In this document: piece after piece, positions 53,302-62,098 of the stretch
How positions within the stretch are numbered: position 1 is the first letter of the stretch
How the letters are laid out: every line of letters starts with the position of its first letter
Assembly (NCBI GenBank): GCA_017517665.1
Contig: JAFWYP010000067.1
Coordinates: 1 to 62,283, forward strand
Length of the DNA: 62,283 nt
Direction: 5' to 3'
DNA from: Clostridia bacterium
GTDB lineage: Bacteria > Bacillota > Clostridia > Oscillospirales > Acutalibacteraceae
Position numbers and translations under genes: made by a program
The notes under the pieces: generated by a model
The model's database searches: none
What the model was told of the DNA's origin: nothing
The model's input: the letters and a program-made list of their open reading frames with translations, nothing else

Positions 53302-54556
53302 CTTATTTTATGATAACCGTTTTCTTTTGGTGTTTTCGGTTTTGTTTGCATTGATTGCATGGCTGATTGTAGCAACGGAATTTGCGGAAACACAAAACAC
53401 TATTTCAAATGTTCCTGTTCAGATTAATTATTCCAATGTTAATAATAATCTGGGCGGTCTTCAGCCTTTTCTTGATAAAGAATATACTGTTGATGTAACA
53501 ATCAGCGGCAAGCGTTATATCGTTGAATCTGATGAAATCAAGGATGATATTCTTGTTATTGCTGATACAAGTCTTGTAAATTCTGTCGGTGAATTTCCTC
53601 TGACTCTTTCTGTTACTTCAAAAAGTGTGAGGCCGGAATATGAGTTTGTCAGCATTTCTCCTCAAATCACCGATAAAATAACATTCGATTACTTTAAAGA
53701 AGAAGAGTTTAAAATTGAACCCGAAATAACATTTTCAAGAGATTCCGTTCGTGACGGATATCATTTGGGAGATATTATTGTTTCGGATTTATCTTCTGTT
53801 AAGGTGAGCGGTCCTGAGTCTTCTGTGAAAAAAGTATCAAAAGTTGTAGCAAGAGCCGAACATGATGGCGATTTGCGTAAAAGCACATCAGTTGAAGCTT
53901 CGCTTCTTGCTGTTGATAAAAATAATGTTGTTGTTCAGGGTGTCAGTTTTAACAGAAATTCAACAAAAGTTAATGTAAAAATTCCTGTTTATTCAATTCA
54001 GACACTTCCTGTTGTGTGTTCTTTCTCTAATATTCCTTCAGAATATATCGGTAATATTCCTTTTGAGTATACAATTTCTCCGTCATTTGCTACATTTGGC
54101 GTTTTTGACGAAGACACGGAAAAAGAAAGTGTTGAGCTTGCAACAAAAATTGACTTTACCAAATTGAATGTTGGTGAAAACAAGTTTACTTTCAGTGTGA
54201 ATGCGAATGAATTTTCCGGTGCTGTTCTTCTTGATGAGGATATAACGGAGTTTGTTGTTACTGTTAAAGTTAATGATGTTATAAGCAAGAATTTCATTGC
54301 TTCCTCGGAAAACATAAGGCTTGAGAATCTTCCTAACGGTGTATCTGCAGAGTTTTCTGATTTTCAGTTTTCGGAATTAACTGTTATCGGACCTGAAGAC
54401 AATGTTTCTCAGATGCAAAATGAAAATATTATTCTGATTGCAGATTTTGGCGCTTATGATGAAATTGAAACTGAAACATTGATTGTTCCTGTCAGAGTTT
54501 CTGACGGATACTGTTGGTCTTTCGGAGAATATTATGCAGTATTTAATATAGCTTGA
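53273..54556 (+). CDS. cdaR: CdaR-like protein with YbbR repeats, regulator of CdaA
   Basis: A 427-residue protein. One N-terminal helix (FLLVFSVLFALIAWLIVATE) anchors an extracytoplasmic array of about four YbbR beta-domains, each with a 'V..sGp...v..v' turn (VKVSGPESSVKKVSKV; LTVIGPEDNVSQMQN). CdaR binds CdaA and tunes its activity in Bacillus and Listeria. The ORF extends 90 bases further up inside cdaA; ATG 53270 or 53273 behind AAGGG is the likely start. A terminator follows. Confidence 0.93.
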   Translation: MERKKQRISDLFYDNRFLLVFSVLFALIAWLIVATEFAETQNTISNVPVQINYSNVNNNLGGLQPFLDKEYTVDVTISGKRYIVESDEIKDDILVIADTSLVNSVGEFPLTLSVTSKSVRPEYEFVSISPQITDKITFDYFKEEEFKIEPEITFSRDSVRDGYHLGDIIVSDLSSVKVSGPESSVKKVSKVVARAEHDGDLRKSTSVEASLLAVDKNNVVVQGVSFNRNSTKVNVKIPVYSIQTLPVVCSFSNIPSEYIGNIPFEYTISPSFATFGVFDEDTEKESVELATKIDFTKLNVGENKFTFSVNANEFSGAVLLDEDITEFVVTVKVNDVISKNFIASSENIRLENLPNGVSAEFSDFQFSELTVIGPEDNVSQMQNENIILIADFGAYDEIETETLIVPVRVSDGYCWSFGEYYAVFNIA

Positions 54557-54560
54557 TTTT

Positions 54561-54586
54561 AACCGCTCTGAAAAGAGCGGTTTTTA
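54561..54586 (+). terminator. Rho-independent terminator after cdaR
   Basis: Perfect 9-bp stem AACCGCTCT / AGAGCGGTT with GAAA tetraloop and a T-run. Confidence 0.92.
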
Positions 54587-54631
54587 CTTTTAAATAATAT
54601 ATTAATTTTATATAAATAATATAAATATATA

Positions 54632-54661
54632 TTGATTTATATAAAAAGTGTGTGATATAAT
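54632..54661 (+). promoter_or_regulatory. Promoter of the lipoprotein/two-component operon
   Basis: TTGATT (54632-54637), 18-bp spacer, extended TGATATAAT with TATAAT at 54656-54661, 30 bases before ATG 54692. Confidence 0.75.
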
Positions 54662-54691
54662 ATGATGTAAAATAATATGGAGGAGTGACTG

Positions 54692-56038
54692 ATGAAAAGA
54701 CTCTTTGCTTTAAGTGTTATTATTCTTGCAATAGCAATGACATTTTCTTCCTGTGATTCTGAATCGCTTATTCTTCCGGCCGACTCTCTTCTTTCTCCTC
54801 CGCTGTATTATGAAGAATATGAAGAACTGGTTAATCTGTTTTACAATAGTATCAAAGATGAAACAACACTGTGCATTCCTCAGAAAGGTGATTATCGTTC
54901 TGCCATAATTGTAGAAGATTTTGATTCCGACGGGAATCCCGAAGCTGTTATATTTTATAAAAATAATAATGACGTTTCTGTCGCACGCATGCATTATTTT
55001 GATTCTGTTGACGGCAGATGGATATCGTTCGGTGATTACAACGGATATGGGGCAGGCATAGAAAATATTATAATCTCTGATATGGATATTGACGGAAACA
55101 GTGAAATTCTTGTTTTATGGAATACGTCCGGTTCACCTTCGGGAAACATACTTTCTATTTACAGATTAGATGTTGTTACAAAAAAATATAAAGAAATTCT
55201 GAATGAATCATGTTTTCTTTCCGAAGTGATTGATATTGACGGTAACGGAAGAAAAGACATTTTTTTGATTAGTCAGAATAATATTCAAAGCGGCAATCAA
55301 AAAGTTGCAAAAACAATGAGATTGTCAGGTGATTCATTCATTCTTTTCGGAGAAACAAAGCTTGATCCTAACATAAGTACTTACTCTTCAGTTAAAACAG
55401 AAAAAGCTTCCAAAGATTCACCGATGAGAATATATGTCGATGCGTTGAAGGGTGAACATGAGATGATTACCGAAGTGATTTATTGGGATCATTCTTTGTC
55501 AAAACTCTGTTCTCCTTTACTTGATACTGAAACAATGACCAATTTTGCAACTCTCAGATATGAACCCGTAGGATGTTCAGATATAAATAACGACGGAATA
55601 ATTGATATTCCCGTTCAATCTTCCGTTTTCGGAAAAGGAGATAATTTAATAACTGTTGACACAGAAAATATTTATCTTACCGAGTGGAAAAATCTTAATT
55701 CTTCGGGTTTAGAAACAGTTGCTTATACTCTTGTTAATTATTCGGACGGTTATATGATAAAGCTGGATGAGTCAGAAATTTATTCAACCGGAATCAGAAG
55801 TTACCGTTCTCAGAATTGTTGGATAGTATATTCGGCAGATTCTGACGGGGAAGCTGTTAATGAACTTTTTTCCGTGATTAAAATTCCTTTTTTGAAATGG
55901 AATGTACAAAAATTCAGTGCTTATATTCCTGTTATTGAAAATGAAGAAAGTATAGTTTGTGCCTTTGTTACTTCAGACGGTAAAAAACTTGGTCTTGACG
56001 AAAAATTTATCAAATCAAAAATAATAAAAATTTCTTAA
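54692..56038 (+). CDS. Lipoprotein with FG-GAP/VCBS-like calcium-loop repeats
   Basis: A 448-residue exported lipoprotein: MKRLFALSVIILAIAMTFSS followed by Cys 21 (F-S-S-C). Four Asp-rich loops are spread along the chain, DFDSDGNPEAV (about 75), DMDIDGNSEILV (about 130), DIDGNGRKDIF (about 185) and DINNDGIIDI (about 310). They have the D-x-D-x-D-G spacing of FG-GAP/VCBS propellers, which bind Ca2+. It is followed after 15 bases by a response regulator and its kinase, so it could be a surface accessory sensor or a target of the system. I do not recognise a named family. GGAGGAG precedes ATG 54692. Confidence 0.82.
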   Translation: MKRLFALSVIILAIAMTFSSCDSESLILPADSLLSPPLYYEEYEELVNLFYNSIKDETTLCIPQKGDYRSAIIVEDFDSDGNPEAVIFYKNNNDVSVARMHYFDSVDGRWISFGDYNGYGAGIENIIISDMDIDGNSEILVLWNTSGSPSGNILSIYRLDVVTKKYKEILNESCFLSEVIDIDGNGRKDIFLISQNNIQSGNQKVAKTMRLSGDSFILFGETKLDPNISTYSSVKTEKASKDSPMRIYVDALKGEHEMITEVIYWDHSLSKLCSPLLDTETMTNFATLRYEPVGCSDINNDGIIDIPVQSSVFGKGDNLITVDTENIYLTEWKNLNSSGLETVAYTLVNYSDGYMIKLDESEIYSTGIRSYRSQNCWIVYSADSDGEAVNELFSVIKIPFLKWNVQKFSAYIPVIENEESIVCAFVTSDGKKLGLDEKFIKSKIIKIS

Positions 56039-56053
56039 AAGGGGGATTGAGGA

Positions 56054-56752
56054 ATGAAGAGGGTACTGATCGCTGAAGATGAATCTGCAATAAGAGAATT
56101 TATTGTCATCAATCTTAAACGCGGCGGTTATGACGTTGTTGAAGCATCAGACGGTGAAATGGCACTTGAGCTTTATGAGAACTGTGACGGAGAAATTGAT
56201 GTTGCTTTACTTGATGTTATGATGCCCAATATTGACGGTTTTGAAGTATGTAAAAGATTAAGAGCGATGAATAATAATATCGGCATAATTATGCTTACAG
56301 CCAAAACTCAGGAAATGGACAAAATAACAGGGCTGATGAATGGTGCTGATGATTATGTAACAAAACCTTTTTCTCCCACCGAACTCGTGGCACGTGTGGA
56401 TGCAATCTATCGAAGAGTTGTAATGAATTCAAACCGTAAAACAGTCACTGTTGATATTATTGAGCTTGGTGAATTCAAACTCAACCTTCGCAACAGAACA
56501 TTGACTAAAAACGGAAGATATATTGAACTTACTCAGGTTGAGTTTCAGATGATGGAATATTTTTTCATAAACCCCGGAGCAGCTTTGAGCCGAACCGATA
56601 TACTGAATAAAGTATGGGGCAATGAGTATTTCGGTGAAGAAAAAATTGTTGATGTTAATATACGCCGCCTCAGAATGAAGATAGAAGACGAGCCTTCTGA
56701 ACCAAAGCATCTTACCACTATCTGGGGTATAGGATATAAGTGGATAGTATAA
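56054..56752 (+). CDS. OmpR/PhoB-family response regulator
   Basis: A 232-residue regulator. The receiver (1-120) shows VLIAEDESAIREF (acidic pocket), ALLDVMMPNIDGFEVCK (phospho-Asp about 55), IIMLTAKTQ and ADDYVTKPFSPTEL. The winged helix (about 135-232) shows LTKNGRYIELTQVEFQMMEY and VDVNIRRLRMKIEDEPSEP. It pairs with the histidine kinase 22 bases downstream. By length and linker it is PhoB/WalR-like; the regulon is unknown. Confidence 0.95.
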   Translation: MKRVLIAEDESAIREFIVINLKRGGYDVVEASDGEMALELYENCDGEIDVALLDVMMPNIDGFEVCKRLRAMNNNIGIIMLTAKTQEMDKITGLMNGADDYVTKPFSPTELVARVDAIYRRVVMNSNRKTVTVDIIELGEFKLNLRNRTLTKNGRYIELTQVEFQMMEYFFINPGAALSRTDILNKVWGNEYFGEEKIVDVNIRRLRMKIEDEPSEPKHLTTIWGIGYKWIV

Positions 56753-56774
56753 AAGCTCAGGAAGGAGATTGAAT

Positions 56775-58235
56775 GTGAATTATTTAAGCATAACAAAACG
56801 ATGGTTCATAAATGTTGCTTCCATAGTTATTGTTATTCTTTTATCTGTTTCTGTTTTACTCCTTCTTTCAATGAGAAATTATTATTACGGTGTAGCTTCA
56901 ATGGCACTGGATGCTTATTCATCCGATAAAATTGCTTCAACATTCAGTCGTTACGAAGCATCATCAAGCGGTTTTGAAAAAGCCGGCAGAGATTTTGTTG
57001 AAAACTTTCCCGATAAAGATATAATGGCGGTCTGGATTATTGACAGAAACGGCAATATTATTCTTTCATCAAGTGGTTTCCAAATTAAAGAAAAAGTTGA
57101 TATGCCTGATTATGTAAATGCATTAAGCAGCGAACACGGGTCTGCAAGATTTACAGGCAGGCTTCCTTCAGGTGAAAAAATCATAGCTTCAACATGCATA
57201 TATAATTTTTCTACCGGTGTTCACGGCGGTGCAGTCCGATTTATGATTTCACTTGAAGCGATTGACTCACAGCTTGTCAGAATATGCTTCATTGTTGCAT
57301 TTTGCTGTGTGTTTATGTTTGCGCTTTTGATATTGTCGGGAAGCTTGTTTATTCGTTCAATAGTAAATCCCGTTAAGGATATTGGTGATACTGCCAAAAA
57401 AATTGCGGGCGGTGATCTTGAAGCAAGAATTGACCGCTATCCGTATAATGATGAAATCGGAGAGTTATGTGCGACCATCAATGACATGGCTGACAAGCTT
57501 GCTACATCAGACAGATTAAAAAATGATTTTATTTCAACCGTTTCCCATGAACTGAGAACACCGCTTACTGCTATAAAAGGGTGGGGAGAAACGCTTCTTC
57601 AGATTGGTGATACCGATTCTCAGATGACTGAAAGAGGTATGGGCGTAATTATAAACGAGGCTTCACGTCTTAATGATATGGTTGAAGAACTTCTTGATTT
57701 CTCAAGAATGAGCAGTGGAAGAATGAAAATGAATAATGACAGAATTGATATTCTTGCAGAACTTGATGAAGTTGTATTTTCATTTAAAGAACGAACAATC
57801 AAGGATGGCATTGACCTTGTTTATAATGTACCGCATACACCTGCACCTGCAAACGGTGATGCTTCCAGAATAAAGCAGGTTTTTATCAATATTCTTGATA
57901 ACGCGTTAAAATATACCGAACACGGCGGAAAGATTATTATTTTTGCTGAAATTCCCAATCCCGCAACACTTATTATTTCTATAAGCGATACAGGTGCAGG
58001 AATTTCTCCCGAGGATTTGCCTCATATAAAAGAAAAGTTTTACAAAGCTAACACAACCGTTCGCGGTTCGGGAATCGGACTTGCTGTTGCAGATGAAATT
58101 ATCAGACTTCATAACGGTGAGATTGACATCGACAGCGTTCTCGGTGAGGGAACTACCGTGAGAATAACTGTTCCGATTTCGCCGTTTGAAAAAGATACTA
58201 CAGATACGGAAGGGGATATTTCAATAAATGAGTAA
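56775..58235 (+). CDS. Membrane sensor histidine kinase with HAMP domain
   Basis: A 486-residue kinase: TM1 (about 15-37), an extracytoplasmic sensor of about 130 residues (WIIDRNGNIILSSSGFQ suggests a single Cache/PAS-like fold), TM2 (about 173-195), HAMP (RSIVNPVKDIGDTAKKIAGG), HisKA with phospho-His in FISTVSHELRTPLTAIKGWG, and HATPase with N-box NALKYTEHGG and G-boxes DTGAGIS and GSGIGLAV. ATG at 56773 runs into TGA, so the start is GTG 56775 behind AAGGAGA; TTG 56769 is too close. Its end overlaps the DUF1385 gene by eight bases. Confidence 0.94.
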   Translation: MNYLSITKRWFINVASIVIVILLSVSVLLLLSMRNYYYGVASMALDAYSSDKIASTFSRYEASSSGFEKAGRDFVENFPDKDIMAVWIIDRNGNIILSSSGFQIKEKVDMPDYVNALSSEHGSARFTGRLPSGEKIIASTCIYNFSTGVHGGAVRFMISLEAIDSQLVRICFIVAFCCVFMFALLILSGSLFIRSIVNPVKDIGDTAKKIAGGDLEARIDRYPYNDEIGELCATINDMADKLATSDRLKNDFISTVSHELRTPLTAIKGWGETLLQIGDTDSQMTERGMGVIINEASRLNDMVEELLDFSRMSSGRMKMNNDRIDILAELDEVVFSFKERTIKDGIDLVYNVPHTPAPANGDASRIKQVFINILDNALKYTEHGGKIIIFAEIPNPATLIISISDTGAGISPEDLPHIKEKFYKANTTVRGSGIGLAVADEIIRLHNGEIDIDSVLGEGTTVRITVPISPFEKDTTDTEGDISINE

Positions 58236-59229
58236 AAATAAATGTAGTTATGTTGCAGTCGGCGGTCAGGCGCTTATGGAAGGAATAATGATGAGAGGTC
58301 CCAAGGGGACTGCTGTTTCGTTAAGACTTCCCGACGGTACTATAGAAACATCAATGAAAGATTTTGTTTCGGTCAGAAATAAAATTAAATTTTTCAATAT
58401 TCCCGTTCTTCGCGGTATTGTTTCATTTGTTGAATCCATGATATTCGGATATAAGCTTATTATGGAATCCGCAGAAAAGACTTCGCTTGATTTTGAAGAG
58501 GAGAATGAGTCCAAACTTGATAAATGGATTACGGAACATTTTGGTCCTAAAATGATGGCTGTTATCGGATTTGTTTCTGCCGTTCTCGGTATCGGTCTTG
58601 CTTTCGTTCTTTTTATGTGGCTTCCCAGCTTTCTTTTTGACCTTGTGAATAATCATCTTGCTAACGGTTCTATTCTTGGTCTCAGAGCAATTTTTGAAGG
58701 TGTAATAAGGGTAATCATTTTCATTGTTTACATGGCTCTTGTGGCAAGAATGAAAGAAATTCGCAGAGTTTATATGTATCACGGAGCTGAGCATAAAACA
58801 ATTTTTTGTTTTGAGCACGGTAATGAATTGACCGTTGCAAATATAAAAAAAGAAAAACGTTTTCACCCCAGATGCGGAACGAGCTTTATTTTTGTGACAA
58901 TTCTGCTCAGCATTCTTGTTTCATCAATTGTTTCCGTTCTGTTTCCTGAACTTACTCAAACAAGAGCACTCTGGATTCTTGCAAAGATTCTCATTACTCC
59001 GCTTATAATGGGTATTGGTTTTGAATTTATTCAGCTTGCAGGTAAATATCCCAATAAGCTGACAAATCTTCTTTCTGCACCCGGTTTACTTATGCAGAGG
59101 ATAACAACGGCTGAACCGGATGATGCAATTATAGAAGTTGCGATAGAAGCTATGAAAGCTGCACTCAGCGGTAAGGTTGATGAGATAAGCAATGATTCTG
59201 CAAACATTGATTCGGAGAATGCAGAATGA
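58228..59229 (+). CDS. DUF1385 membrane protein (YqhQ-like)
   Basis: A 333-residue protein with VGGQALMEGIMMRGPKG at the start, the family signature. About four to five helices follow (FGPKMMAVIGFVSAVLGIGL; GVIRVIIFIVYMALVARM), then YHGAEHKTIFCFEHG and FHPRCGTSFIFV with His and Cys residues that could bind a metal. The function is unknown; in firmicutes it is commonly found next to prmC/prfA, as here. It overlaps the kinase by eight bases and prmC by four. Confidence 0.92.
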   Translation: MSKNKCSYVAVGGQALMEGIMMRGPKGTAVSLRLPDGTIETSMKDFVSVRNKIKFFNIPVLRGIVSFVESMIFGYKLIMESAEKTSLDFEEENESKLDKWITEHFGPKMMAVIGFVSAVLGIGLAFVLFMWLPSFLFDLVNNHLANGSILGLRAIFEGVIRVIIFIVYMALVARMKEIRRVYMYHGAEHKTIFCFEHGNELTVANIKKEKRFHPRCGTSFIFVTILLSILVSSIVSVLFPELTQTRALWILAKILITPLIMGIGFEFIQLAGKYPNKLTNLLSAPGLLMQRITTAEPDDAIIEVAIEAMKAALSGKVDEISNDSANIDSENAE

Positions 59230-60071
59230 CCGTTAAAGAATTACTGACAGAAGGTAAATCAATTCTTGAAAAACATAACATTGAAAATTGTTCCAATGAA
59301 GCAAGATGGATATTTGAATCTGTTTTTGAGTGTAAATCGGATTATATAGTCTTTCATTCGGATGATATTGCTGATTCAACAAAGGCTACGGAATATCTGC
59401 AAAAAACAAAAAACAGAGCATCGGGTGTTCCTGTACAATATGTAATTGGTAAGTGGGATTTTTACGGTGAAGAATTTTTTGTTGGTGAAGGAGTTCTTAT
59501 TCCCAGACCTGAAACAGAACTTCTTGTTGATTTTGCGGTTGATTATCTGAAAGAAAAGAAAAATCCTGTTGTTTTTGATTTATGTGCCGGAAGCGGATGC
59601 ATCGGTCTTACGGTTGCAAGATTAGTTCCCGATTCAAAAGTATTTCTTATAGAGAAATCAGACGATGCAATGAAATATCTTGTTTCCAACAAAAATAAAT
59701 TCAATCTTAAAAATGTTGTTATAATTTCGGGAGATATATTTAACGGATTTGATTCATTTCAGATTCCTGAACCTGATTTGATATTATCCAATCCTCCCTA
59801 TATTAATTCTGATGAAATTTTGTCACTTCAGTCAGAGGTTCTTAAAGAACCCGTTATGGCTCTTGACGGCGGAATTGACGGACTGAATTTTTATAAAGTA
59901 ATTGCCGATAAATGGATTAAGTCGTGTAACAGTTCGATTGCGGTTGAATGTGGAGAGGGACAGGCTGAAAGCATAAAAAAACTTTTCTCATTTCATTGTT
60001 CCGAAATTTTTTCAATTTCTGATTTTAACGGAATCGAAAGAGTTGTTGTCGGAAGAAAGGATATAAAATGA
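59226..60071 (+). CDS. prmC: Release factor glutamine methyltransferase PrmC
   Basis: A 281-residue SAM-dependent enzyme that methylates the GGQ glutamine of release factors. An N-terminal helical domain (about 1-90) precedes the Rossmann domain: VLIPRPETELLVDFAVDYLK, FDLCAGSGCIGLTVAR (motif I) and LILSNPPYINSDE (NPPY). It begins in the ATGA overlap with DUF1385 and itself overlaps the M50 gene by four bases. prfA, its frequent partner, is not in the window. Confidence 0.95.
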   Translation: MTVKELLTEGKSILEKHNIENCSNEARWIFESVFECKSDYIVFHSDDIADSTKATEYLQKTKNRASGVPVQYVIGKWDFYGEEFFVGEGVLIPRPETELLVDFAVDYLKEKKNPVVFDLCAGSGCIGLTVARLVPDSKVFLIEKSDDAMKYLVSNKNKFNLKNVVIISGDIFNGFDSFQIPEPDLILSNPPYINSDEILSLQSEVLKEPVMALDGGIDGLNFYKVIADKWIKSCNSSIAVECGEGQAESIKKLFSFHCSEIFSISDFNGIERVVVGRKDIK

Positions 60072-60745
60072 TTTTTGATATAATCCGAAACGGATTTTCC
60101 ATGGATACTGTTTTAAATCTTCTTGCAAGAGTCTTTGTAGTTTTCTGTACTTTGCCTGTGCATGAATATGCCCATGCATTGATTGCAACAAAACTCGGAG
60201 ATGATACTCCGAGACTTAAAGGCAGACTCACACTTGCACCTCTTGCACACATTGACCTTATAGGTGCCTTGATGATATTTCTTGTCGGATTCGGTTATGC
60301 AAAACCCGTACCGGTTAATCCGAGAAGATTTAAAAATCCAAAAGCGGGAATGGCTCTTACTGCCTTTGCAGGACCTTTTTCAAATGTTCTTATGGCTGTT
60401 ATATTTATGCTGCTTTGCAACATTGCTTCAATTGTTTTTGATAATTCAGGTGTAATGTTTGCCGGTGTTGCTTATTCGTTTTTCTTTTTTGCTGCACAAA
60501 TCAATGTCAGCCTTGCAGTTTTCAATCTTATTCCCATTCCGCCTCTCGACGGTTCAAGAATTTTAAACTTGATTATTCCTTCAAAATATTATTTCAAAAT
60601 AATGCAATATGAACGCTATATTATATTGGCGGTATTTGCACTTATTTTTTTTGGCATCCTTGACGGTCCGCTTACTTTTGTATCAAACCTTATTATGAGA
60701 TTCATAGTTTTTATTGCAGGACTTCCTTTCGGACTTATTAATTAA
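60068..60745 (+). CDS. Site-2-protease-family (M50) membrane metalloprotease
   Basis: A 225-residue protein with about five to six helices. Zinc motif HEYAHALIATKLGDDTP (H-E-x-x-H) and the distal NLIPIPPLDGSRIL, with the Asp ligand. The GYAKPVPVNPRRFKNPKAGM stretch is typical of the YwhC-like short S2P group, often uncharacterised. It is translationally coupled to prmC and followed by scpA after 26 bases, the common clostridial order M50-scpA-scpB. Confidence 0.93.
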   Translation: MIFDIIRNGFSMDTVLNLLARVFVVFCTLPVHEYAHALIATKLGDDTPRLKGRLTLAPLAHIDLIGALMIFLVGFGYAKPVPVNPRRFKNPKAGMALTAFAGPFSNVLMAVIFMLLCNIASIVFDNSGVMFAGVAYSFFFFAAQINVSLAVFNLIPIPPLDGSRILNLIIPSKYYFKIMQYERYIILAVFALIFFGILDGPLTFVSNLIMRFIVFIAGLPFGLIN

Positions 60746-60771
60746 CCTTTAACAGAGAGGGGTTATTCCTT

Positions 60772-61503
60772 TTGGAAAAGCTTCAATATAAGCTTGAAGT
60801 ATTTGAAGGTCCCATGGATTTATTACTTCAGCTTATTTCAAAAAAGAAAGTCAGTATAAATGATGTTCCGATTATGGAAATCATTGAACAGTATCTTGAA
60901 TATGTCAGAATGATGCAGGAAGATAATCTTGATGTTTCGAGTGAATTTCTTGAAATGGCAGCAAGACTTATTTATATTAAAACAGTATCGCTTCTTCCTG
61001 TTCATGAAGAGGCCGAAAAACTTGTTGAAGAACTTCGCGGTGAATTGACAGAATATCAGGATTGCAAGCTTGTTGCGGGGAAACTTCAGACTCAGGCAAA
61101 GGGCTTTGAATTTTATTCAAGAGAACCCGAAGAATTTGAAGTTGATATGACTTACACAAGAATTCATGAACCGTTTGAGATTTTCAAGGCCTATATTTCT
61201 GCCGTCGGAAAAGGAAAAAGAAAGCTTCCTCCTCCGATTGAAGCGTTCAGAGGAATTGTTGCTCATAAAATTGTTTCTGTTTCTTCGAGAATAAGTTTTA
61301 TTATTGATAAGTTTAAAGACAAAAAGAGCAGAAAATTTGCATCGTTTTTTACCGAGGCAGAATCACGTTCCGAAATGGTTGCAACCTTTCTTGCTTTGCT
61401 TGCAATGGCAAAAGCAAAAAGAATTCAGATTGACGGTCAGGGTGATGAGCTGAGTGTAACCTTGCTTCAGGGCAGAGGGGAGAGTATTGAAATTGACGAA
61501 TGA
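60772..61503 (+). CDS. scpA: Segregation and condensation protein A
   Basis: A 243-residue kleisin that bridges the SMC heads in chromosome condensation. N-terminal YKLEVFEGPMDLLLQLISKK and VPIMEIIEQYLEYVRMMQ, and SSEFLEMAARLIYIKTVSLL; the C-terminal winged helix is visible near MVATFLALLAMAKAKRI. The start is TTG 60772 behind GAGGGG; no ATG fits. It overlaps the start of scpB by 11 bases. Confidence 0.95.
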   Translation: MEKLQYKLEVFEGPMDLLLQLISKKKVSINDVPIMEIIEQYLEYVRMMQEDNLDVSSEFLEMAARLIYIKTVSLLPVHEEAEKLVEELRGELTEYQDCKLVAGKLQTQAKGFEFYSREPEEFEVDMTYTRIHEPFEIFKAYISAVGKGKRKLPPPIEAFRGIVAHKIVSVSSRISFIIDKFKDKKSRKFASFFTEAESRSEMVATFLALLAMAKAKRIQIDGQGDELSVTLLQGRGESIEIDE

Positions 61504-62086
61504 ACAAATAAGAGCCGCCTGCGAGGCTATCCTTTTTGCCTCGGGAGAACCTGTTGAGGCAGTTCGTATTGCGGAGGCTCTTGAACTTGAAACGGAAGTT
61601 GTTACAGGCGCTCTGTGGGAACTTTCGCGTTCACTTGACGAAAGACAAAGCGGAATCTGTCTTTTAAAACTCGGCAGTAAATATCAGCTTTGTTCAAGAG
61701 TTGAGTATGCCCAGCAGGTCAGAAGCGTTCTTGATATTAAAAAGAATACACCGCTTTCACCTGCGGCTTTTGAAGTTCTTGCGGTTGTTGCGTATAATCA
61801 GCCGGTAACGAAAGCTTATATAGAACAAATCAGAGGAGTTGATTGCTCGGGTGTTGTTTCAACTCTTTGTCAGAGAGGTTTACTTGAAGAAAAAGGTCGA
61901 CTTGATTTACCCGGCAGACCGCTTCTTTACGGCACAACTCCCGATTTCCTTCGTTGTTTTTGTCTTACATCTCTTGCGGATTTACCGGAACTTCCGGAAA
62001 AACCTGAAATTGATGTTGAACAGGATGATGAAATAGATAATGACCAGGGTGAACAAATCAGAAATTTCTTTCAACCCGAAGAATAA
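61493..62086 (+). CDS. scpB: Segregation and condensation protein B
   Basis: A 197-residue partner of ScpA with two winged-helix domains: AACEAILFASGEPVEAVRIA at the start, LSPAAFEVLAVVAYNQPVTK and VSTLCQRGLLEEKGR. TTG 61493 lies eight bases behind GGGGAGAG inside scpA; TTG 61487 is nearer and less likely. A short acidic tail follows the second domain. The DUF2953-like gene begins 12 bases later. Confidence 0.94.
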   Translation: MTNEQIRAACEAILFASGEPVEAVRIAEALELETEVVTGALWELSRSLDERQSGICLLKLGSKYQLCSRVEYAQQVRSVLDIKKNTPLSPAAFEVLAVVAYNQPVTKAYIEQIRGVDCSGVVSTLCQRGLLEEKGRLDLPGRPLLYGTTPDFLRCFCLTSLADLPELPEKPEIDVEQDDEIDNDQGEQIRNFFQPEE

Positions 62087-62098
62087 GGAGTGAACAGC

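Noticed and set aside
54601-54660. AT-rich repeats (TATATAAATAATATAAATATAT) as a possible origin or attachment site
   Set aside because: No DnaA boxes or paired direct repeats were visible, and the tract is explained as promoter-region AT bias.
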